A DNA stretch of 64,000 bases, taken from positions 25,426,474 to 25,490,473 of the forward strand of contig OY288242.1 of the NCBI GenBank assembly GCA_958450325.1. The letters are read 5' to 3'. Source of the stretch: Agrostemma githago. Taxonomy: Eukaryota; Streptophyta; Magnoliopsida; Caryophyllales; Caryophyllaceae. Below the pieces are notes generated by a model. That model searched no databases and was not told the DNA's origin. It was given only the letters and a program-made list of their open reading frames with translations. Below, in pieces: positions 57,801 through 64,000 of this stretch (position 1 is its first letter; every line of letters starts with the position of its first letter). The position numbers and the translations under genes were made by a program.

Positions 57801-59710
57801 GTATTTAGTATATATATATATATATATGCTTATATGTACGCTTACATATACCAACGTATATGGTATTTTCGTTAAATTAGGATTATATATTTTCGCTTAT
57901 ATGTTCTCGGATATTTTCCTAATATAATGTTATATTTTCGCTTATATAATATATAATGGTATATACCAACATATAATTACATGTTCTTTAATATATGTTA
58001 TAGTATAACCTAATACATTATAACACGTTTTATATATTATAACCATGTATAATCATACCTATTGTATAGTATATACTTTATACAGAATTTAATTAGGTTA
58101 ATTAGGAAGTATAACATATAAATTAATTAGGAAGTTTTGTGTGTAATTACCGAGATATACTATACTTTAATTTATATGTTAATATCGTTATGTACTATAA
58201 TATTATTATAATCAAACGTATAATACCTAATATGTATTCTTATAATAGCTAAAAATTAAAAAGATTATAATACGTAATTAAAGTATAGTATATAACCATA
58301 TGTATAATAATACCTATTGTTATATGAATTAACTATATTATAATGCCTAATTATATACGGATTATTATGTATTATTATATATCATACGTATTATTATAAT
58401 ACCTCATAATCATATGTGTTATTATAAATCATAGTACCTAATACGTATTAATATAATTATATGATATGTTTTCGATCCTGCGGTTGTCGAGGCTAACAAA
58501 TCTTTTCCGATTTACTATCACCTACTTTTATGGTATTTTAGTATTTCTAACCAAAATATACTCATTTATTTTCGAATACAGTAGCTCAATGCTAATTATC
58601 ACCGACATATATGTTAATTAGGAAGTTTTGTGTGGAATTACCGAGACATATATGTTATTTAGTATATATATACGCTTATATGTACGCTTACATATACTAA
58701 CGTATATGGTATTTTCGTTAAATTAGGATTATATATTTTTGCTTATATGTTCTCGGATATTTTCCTAATATAATGTTATATTTTCGCTTATATAATATAT
58801 AATGGTATATACCAACATATAATTACATGTTCTTTAATATATGTTATATTATAACCTAATACATTATAACACGTTTTATATATTATAACAATGTATAATC
58901 ATACCTATTGTATAGTATATACTTTATACAGAATTTAATTAGGTTAATTAGGAAGTATAATTAGGTTAATTAATTAGGAAGTATAAATTAATTAGGAAGT
59001 TTTGTGTGTAATTACCGAGATATACTATACTTTAATTTATATGTTAATATCGTTATGTACTATAATATTATTATAATCAAATGTATAATACCTAATATGT
59101 ACTCTTATAATAACTTAATAATTTAAAAGATTATAATACGTAATTAAAGTATAGTATATAACCATATGTATAATCATACCTATTGTTATATGAATTAACT
59201 ATATTATAATGCCTAATTATATACGGATTATTATGTATTATTATATATCATACGTATTATTATAATACCTCATAATCATATGTGTTATTATATATCATAG
59301 TACCTAATACGTATTAATATAATTATATGATATGTTTTCGATCCTGCGGTTGTCGAGGCTAACAAATATTTTCCGATTTACTATCACCTACTTTTATGGT
59401 ATTTTAGTATTTCTAACCAAAATATACTCATTTATTTTCGAATACAGTAGCTCAATGCTAATTATCACCGACATATATGTTAATTACGAAATTTTGTGTG
59501 TAATTACCGAGATATACTATTCTTTGATTTATATGTTAGTATCTTTATGTACTTCTCCTGTAATATTATTATAACCAAACGTATAATACCTAATATGTAC
59601 TCTTATAATAGCTAACAATTTAAAAGATTATAATTCCTAATTAAAGTATAGTATATAACCATATGTATAAATTATACCTATTGTATAGTATATACCTTAC
59701 ACGGAATTTA
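57801..59710. repeat. TA-rich tandem duplication, about 0.85-kb unit
   Basis: A unit from 57801 is repeated from about 58653. Landmark gcttatatgtacg is at 57829 and 58674 (offset 845); landmark ttcgatcctgcgg is at 58471 and 59337 (offset 866). A 21-base local duplication (ttaattaggaagtata) in the second unit explains the change. A third, partial unit runs from about 59480 to 59710. Joints fall at the shared word ttttgtgtg.aattaccgaga, as unequal exchange or slippage would give. No gene is convincing within it. Confidence 0.8.
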
Positions 59711-60099
59711 ATTTATTGAGGCAGATATTACGTATCCGTCCTAGATATGAACTAAGTTATTGATACCCTTATAAATGTAGAATTTATCACGAGTAAATAA
59801 TTATTGAATAGATATCACGTATCCGTCCCAAATATGATATAAATTCCTTATGCGCTTACATGGATAACTTTTTCCGAAATACGTTATATAGACGGAATCG
59901 ATATTAAGATCAACATTTCAGTTATATACAGTTGTATACCTAGAGATATTCATAAGAATATCTCTCGATATCCTCCCATAATAATCTAATTTTCACATTA
60001 CCTAACTCCACCTTATATATATCGTTTTCCTTTCCTGTTTTTTGTATCATAAGCACTCCTATCTTTATTATTCCATAAGAATCCGTCTTATTCAACACT
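59711..60099. other. Non-coding DNA upstream of the RPA-like exon
   Basis: A gatattacgtatccgtcc word is repeated at about 59725 and 59813. I see no other structure. Confidence 0.35.
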
Positions 60100-60252
60100 A
60101 TGCTAACTTTCGAGTTAACGAACATATCGGAATTGGAGCAGGGGAAGCGGCTGAAAGAGATGGTTGTCAGGGTCGTCCATCGCTGGACCCGACTGGTCAT
60201 GAAGGACAGAACCAAAGTCGAGTCTATCGAGGTTCTTATGATCGATTCCGAG
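60100..60252 (+). pseudogene. Replication protein A-like exon fragment (DUF223 type)
   Basis: From the ATG at 60100 the frame reads ELTNISELEQGKRLKEMVVR, VVHRWTRLVMKDR and VESIEVLMIDSE, followed by GT (60253). The pattern VRVVR.W...........IE..LID..G is that of the N-terminal OB fold in plant RPA1-like proteins, including those carried by Helitrons. No later exon with the rest of the OB fold was found before the LTR at 60796. The local GC content is well above the surroundings. It is likely a Helitron-borne or captured fragment. Confidence 0.5.
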
Positions 60253-60448
60253 GTATTACGTCAACCATATTATTACGTTAATCTTTCGCATCCGATCATT
60301 ATTCTTTTATTTGTGATACCAAATTCCAACGTTCAATCCGCGTTTATAAGTTTTTTCTTTTTTTGTCTACTCTGTTTTTTGTTTGATATCGATACTTCAT
60401 ATACTTTTATTGCGTTTTTATTTACGCGTTAAATTTTCGAAATAGTAT

Positions 60449-60575
60449 ACTAATTTCCTTCGTATTTTGAACAAATTCATATTTAGTTGTATTCTTTGAT
60501 TTCTTATTTTGAACCAATTCATATTTACTTGTATACTAATTTCCTTCGTATTTCGAACAAATTCATATTTAGTTG
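60449..60575. repeat. Short tandem repeat, roughly 45-bp units
   Basis: The words ttccttcgtatttcgaac, aaattcatatttagttgtat and close variants occur three times in tandem. Confidence 0.7.
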
Positions 60576-60594
60576 TATTCTCTTATTTCCTTCG

Positions 60595-60795
60595 TATTTT
60601 CCTTATATAATGTTATATTTTCGCTTATATAATATATAATGGTAAATACCAACATATAATTACATAATTATATGTGTTATATTATAACCTAATACATTAT
60701 AACACGTTTTATATATTATAACCATATGTATAATCATACCTATTGTATAGTATATACTTTATACGGAATTTAATTAGGTTAATTAGGATGTATAA
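60595..60795. repeat. Further partial copy of the TA-rich unit
   Basis: From about 60595 the sequence repeats the part of the unit at 57910-58110 (ttcgcttatataatatataa, accaacatataattac, tattgtatagtatatac). It is cut by the LTR start at 60796. Confidence 0.75.
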
Positions 60796-61889
60796 TGTAA
60801 CACCCCATATTTTATAATAATATTTTATTCAGAAAGTTATTTATTTAAAATAATCATTTCTGCATTTTATAATAATATGCATTCCATATTTTATTGTCTT
60901 CTTTATCCGTTTTAAATTATTGTCTCATTTTGACTCACTTTTAATGGGTTAAAATATCCGTACACGATTTGACAATTTTAAAATAGTAACCGCTTTTCTT
61001 ATATCTATTCTCCATGCGTTTCATTATGGTCTAACCCAATTTGTAATTAGATGATCCATTGTATGAGGTAATAGATCCAAAGCCCATTTGTTCATTCTCT
61101 TATAAAAAGGATTAACCTAGCAAGCAAGTAGGTCACTTCTTTTTCCTCCTTCTTCCCTGCCGCGTCGCATCCCCTCCCTTCTTCTTTTTGTTTCTCATTT
61201 TCTCCATTTAACTCCATTGTTATGCATCTATCTTTCTTTCAAATGCATACATAAATTATATTTTCATAATCTTGGCTCTTTCCTCTACAACATATTCATC
61301 TCCAATTAATTTTATGAGATTCAATTTTATGAACATTCAGACCTACCTGTAGGGTCCCTAATTAAAGAAAAAAATACCATTCTTTTGGTCGTTTTGGAAG
61401 AGGATTTGTGTGGTATGATTTCCATCACATGTGTTTCGGTTTGTTTCTTCAAAGTCGATCTATGAGGATGGTGACACATGTTGGAGACAAGATTTTGTTT
61501 GTCGCGTTCTCTATGGTGTTTCTTATTAATGTTTATCATTAATTGCCAAAAAGGTAACTAGATGTGTCTTTTAATCGCGTTTATAATATGTGAATGTCGT
61601 TAATATGATGAATGAATGCATAATATAATATTGGATGTTGTGTGGTATTATTATGCACGTTTATTATTTCGTTGATAGATTGCACGATTTAATTGTATCG
61701 TTAAGATGTTAATTACCGCTTTAATTTATGCGAATTAGAAAGTTGTGAATCGTTTCGTGAGAGAATTCTAGGGCGCGCATGAACCGACCGTGGCCTCTCT
61801 TGGTGGAGATGCTAGGGTGTTTCATCGATGCTTTTAGGGTTTGAAACCCTAGATTCAATGATGACTCAACCTACAATCACCCGGTGGTT

Positions 61890-62365
61890 GAGGTTAGGGT
61901 TGAGGTTAATATAACCTTATTTGAAGTTAATGTAACTTCGTTGAGAAGTACTATGCAACTTCACTTGAGGTTAAGATAACTTCAACACGGGGTTATAATC
62001 TTGTCGAGGTTCCCGAACTTTGCAAGGTTATAGTCAAGGTTAATGTAAACTTAATTTAGAGTTAAGGTTAGGGCGAAGGTTAAGGTAACCTTAGCGTGGA
62101 CTTAAGGTTATAACTAAGGTTAACGTAACCTTAACAAGAGTTAAGGTTATAGCCGATGTTAATATAACCTTAACAGGAGCTAATGTTATAGCCGAGGTTA
62201 ATGTAATATTGATTGAAGTTAATGTACCTTTGTTTAGAAGTTACTACACCACTTCACTTGAGGTTAATGTAATCTCGTCGTAGCATCATAATCTTGTTGC
62301 AGTTAATGTAACTCCACGAGGTTATGGTTGAGGTTAGGTCAACCTCAACTTAGTAGACAAGGTTA
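61890..62365 (+). repeat. gaggttaatgtaacctt minisatellite in the LTR
   Basis: Variants of ggttaatgtaacctt, ttaaggttata and gaggttaatataacctt occur at least fifteen times. Many units are self-complementary (aaggtta / taacctt). Confidence 0.8.
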
Positions 62366-62379
62366 TAGTCAGCGAAACT

Positions 62380-63115
62380 TAGCCTTGGATACTATTAGGC
62401 ATTAGATGTGTGAGGTTAACTATAAGGTTATAGTTAGTTGTACTATCTTTTATTCACGTATTGTTGAAAGATTACTGCTATGTATGTTCTTCATAGTTCA
62501 CTCAGTTATATTGTTCTATGTTTGAGACATGATTGGTATCTAATATAGTCGGTTATACTTATTGGATTGCAGTAACACTTGGTATAGTCAGTTACACTAT
62601 CTAGGGCTTGATTTTCCCTGGTAAAGCTAGTGACACTATACTAAGTCTGATTACTACCTTGTATAGTCAGTTATACTATACTAGGATGGGTTGCCATTTA
62701 GTAAAGTCAGTTATACTGCACTAGGATTGGAATCGTGACGTTATTCACAAGAGCCTGGTACTGTCAGTTATACTGTATAGTTACACGAACCCTAGTGGTA
62801 TAGATGACGTGCGGTATCAGTTATATACCAATCGGAATGAAAAAGCGCCAAATGCCGTTTGTCTATGTTCGGGCGTGCCTTGAGACGTCAGTTATACGCT
62901 CTGGGTCCTGTGTGTCGTTCGGTGTACAGTTATTGCATCGAGAGCCCTAGCTAGGCTTAGACATATAGTTGTCAGTTATACGACTATACATAGTACCGTG
63001 GAGTATCAGTTATATGCTCCACACCGATGGGAAGTCTGTTATACGGCCCGTCCGTCAGAGTATCAGTTATATGCTCTGGCAGGTGAGAGTGTCAGTTATA
63101 AACTCGAGCCGGTGT
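62380..63115 (+). repeat. gtcagttatac minisatellite in the LTR
   Basis: The word cagttatac or cagttatat recurs about fifteen times with variable spacing. In the second half it is followed by 5- to 7-base words that recur inverted before the motif (for example gagtatcagttatatgctc). Confidence 0.8.
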
Positions 63116-63578
63116 TCGCTCTATACCTTAGGCGTAGGGTAAGAGGGTTATCTGTGTGTGACCAGTTCGGTTTGGATGTTGGAATTTCTTCGTAATTGTA
63201 TGATCCTAATTGGTCGAGTATGATAATGCTTTCATGTATTCCCTATCCGTATTATTCATTGGTTGCTGATTATTAGTTGCTTTCATCCTATTGTAAAGAC
63301 GACTAGGAGAGCATCTGGTTACTCCCCACTGACTGTGGACCCCCCCTTTCAGGTCTTTCGGGATGCTGTTGACTGCTTCATTGTTGGGGAAGACCTGTGG
63401 AGAGAGAGACCCTTTATTTAAGTCTTTAATTTTCAGTTTGAACACCTTTCAATAATGTATTAGTTGAGTGTCGAGATAGTGACGATTCGGATTTGGTCGG
63501 GTGTTTCCGCCACCCTTGACCTTATTATTTATACTATTTATATTATTAAAAGTTTTTAAAAATCCGGGTTGTTACAGT

Positions 63579-63590
63579 TGGTGTCAGAGC
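63579..63590 (+). other. Primer-binding site, initiator tRNA-Met-like
   Basis: TGGTGTCAGAGC lies two bases after the LTR end. It differs by one base from TGGTATCAGAGC used at 3301-3312. Confidence 0.8.
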
Positions 63591-64000
63591 GAATACGCTC
63601 CCAACTCTCGCTTAGTAATAAAGAGTAACTTGACTCAGTAATTGAGTGAGAGTAAATGGGGGTAGAAACAATTAATGATTTATCTGTTTATGCCTTTGTG
63701 TTTCATATCGTTATTAGTTGTATTACATGTTTTGATCATGTACATGCTTCTGTATGTTTTAACGTTTCGTCTCGTTATTAATTGTGTCACATGTGTTGTT
63801 CATGTTTTAATTGTTTATGCCTGAATGGTTATTTTTAATAATTGTATTAAGTGCATGGTTCGCGTAAAGACTTTTTCAAGCATGCTTTGTTGATTTAAAT
63901 CACGGTTATTTTTGGAAAAATCTCTCTTTATGTTACATACACATCGTACTTTTGGTTATATGTTTGTCAAAACTCTTAATCCTTGATAACCCGAGCTTTT
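63591..64000 (+). other. Leader of the Tekay/Del-type element
   Basis: Non-coding DNA following the primer site. The word aaatgggggtagaaacaa (63653-63670) matches the leader at about 3213-3228 (reverse). Gag is expected beyond the window edge. Confidence 0.6.

Larger units (their letters stand above)
60796..63576 (+). repeat. 5' LTR of a Tekay/Del-type Ty3/gypsy element
   Basis: It starts TGTAACACCCC and ends CCGGGTTGTTACA, followed by a tRNA-Met-type primer site. A TATA box (61101-61107, tataaaa) gives a short upstream part of about 300 bases and a long transcribed part. Near the 3' end are the family words gttactccccactgac (63319-63334) and gtgtttccgccac (63502-63514). The middle is filled with two short-motif arrays (61890-63115). 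Open frames are repeat-derived. Confidence 0.85.

Overview
This window looks like heterochromatic, repeat-filled nuclear DNA of a flowering plant, most likely a eudicot. The basis is its content: Ty3/gypsy retrotransposons of the Tat, Athila and Tekay/Del type, CACTA transposons with plant-type TNPD and TNPA genes, Stowaway and hAT MITEs, and Helitron ends. The very frequent short word TACTCCGTA makes me think of Caryophyllales, but that is an impression and not a proof. I see no host protein-coding gene, no tRNA or rRNA gene and no CRISPR. Every credible coding stretch belongs to a mobile element or to a gene fragment inside one.

Left part (1-8256): MITE pieces, a Helitron 3' end (737), a fragment of an Athila-type LTR, then a minus-strand Tekay/Del-type element with leader (1941-3300), initiator-Met primer site (3301-3312) and a very long LTR (3315-8256).

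Central nest (8257-35894): an old minus-strand Athila element (LTR 34719-35894, primer site 34693-34713, decayed gag) was hit twice inside gag. One hit is a 22.9-kb Tat-lineage element (8948-31847). The other is a 2.3-kb non-autonomous CACTA element (32171-34493). The Tat element carries gag-pol with an extra RNase H domain on the plus strand and two antisense genes near its 3' end. It was itself split by a 10.9-kb CACTA transposon (15679-26613) that carries its own minus-strand TNPD and TNPA genes.

Right part (35895-64000): a foldback element with a second element inside it; a degenerate array of about 150-bp units interrupted by a solo LTR (39571-42483); a Copia gag fragment; two further LTRs of the same TGTAGACACC family (43359-45913 and 52704-55181) that carry clusters of the palindrome CACTCGATCGAGTG; a 4.5-kb head-to-head palindrome made of Tekay-type LTR halves (45914-50439); a Helitron 3' end (56619); a second copy of the 150-bp array; TA-rich duplications of about 0.86 kb next to a replication-protein-A-like exon (60100-60252); and at the right edge the 5' LTR, primer site and leader of another Tekay/Del element (60796-64000).

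The order of insertion can be read directly: Athila first, then Tat and the small CACTA inside Athila gag, then the large CACTA inside Tat. Most coding regions are broken by stops or frameshifts. The best preserved are the Tat integrase (14187-15419) and the five-exon CACTA TNPA-like gene (16243-17662, minus).
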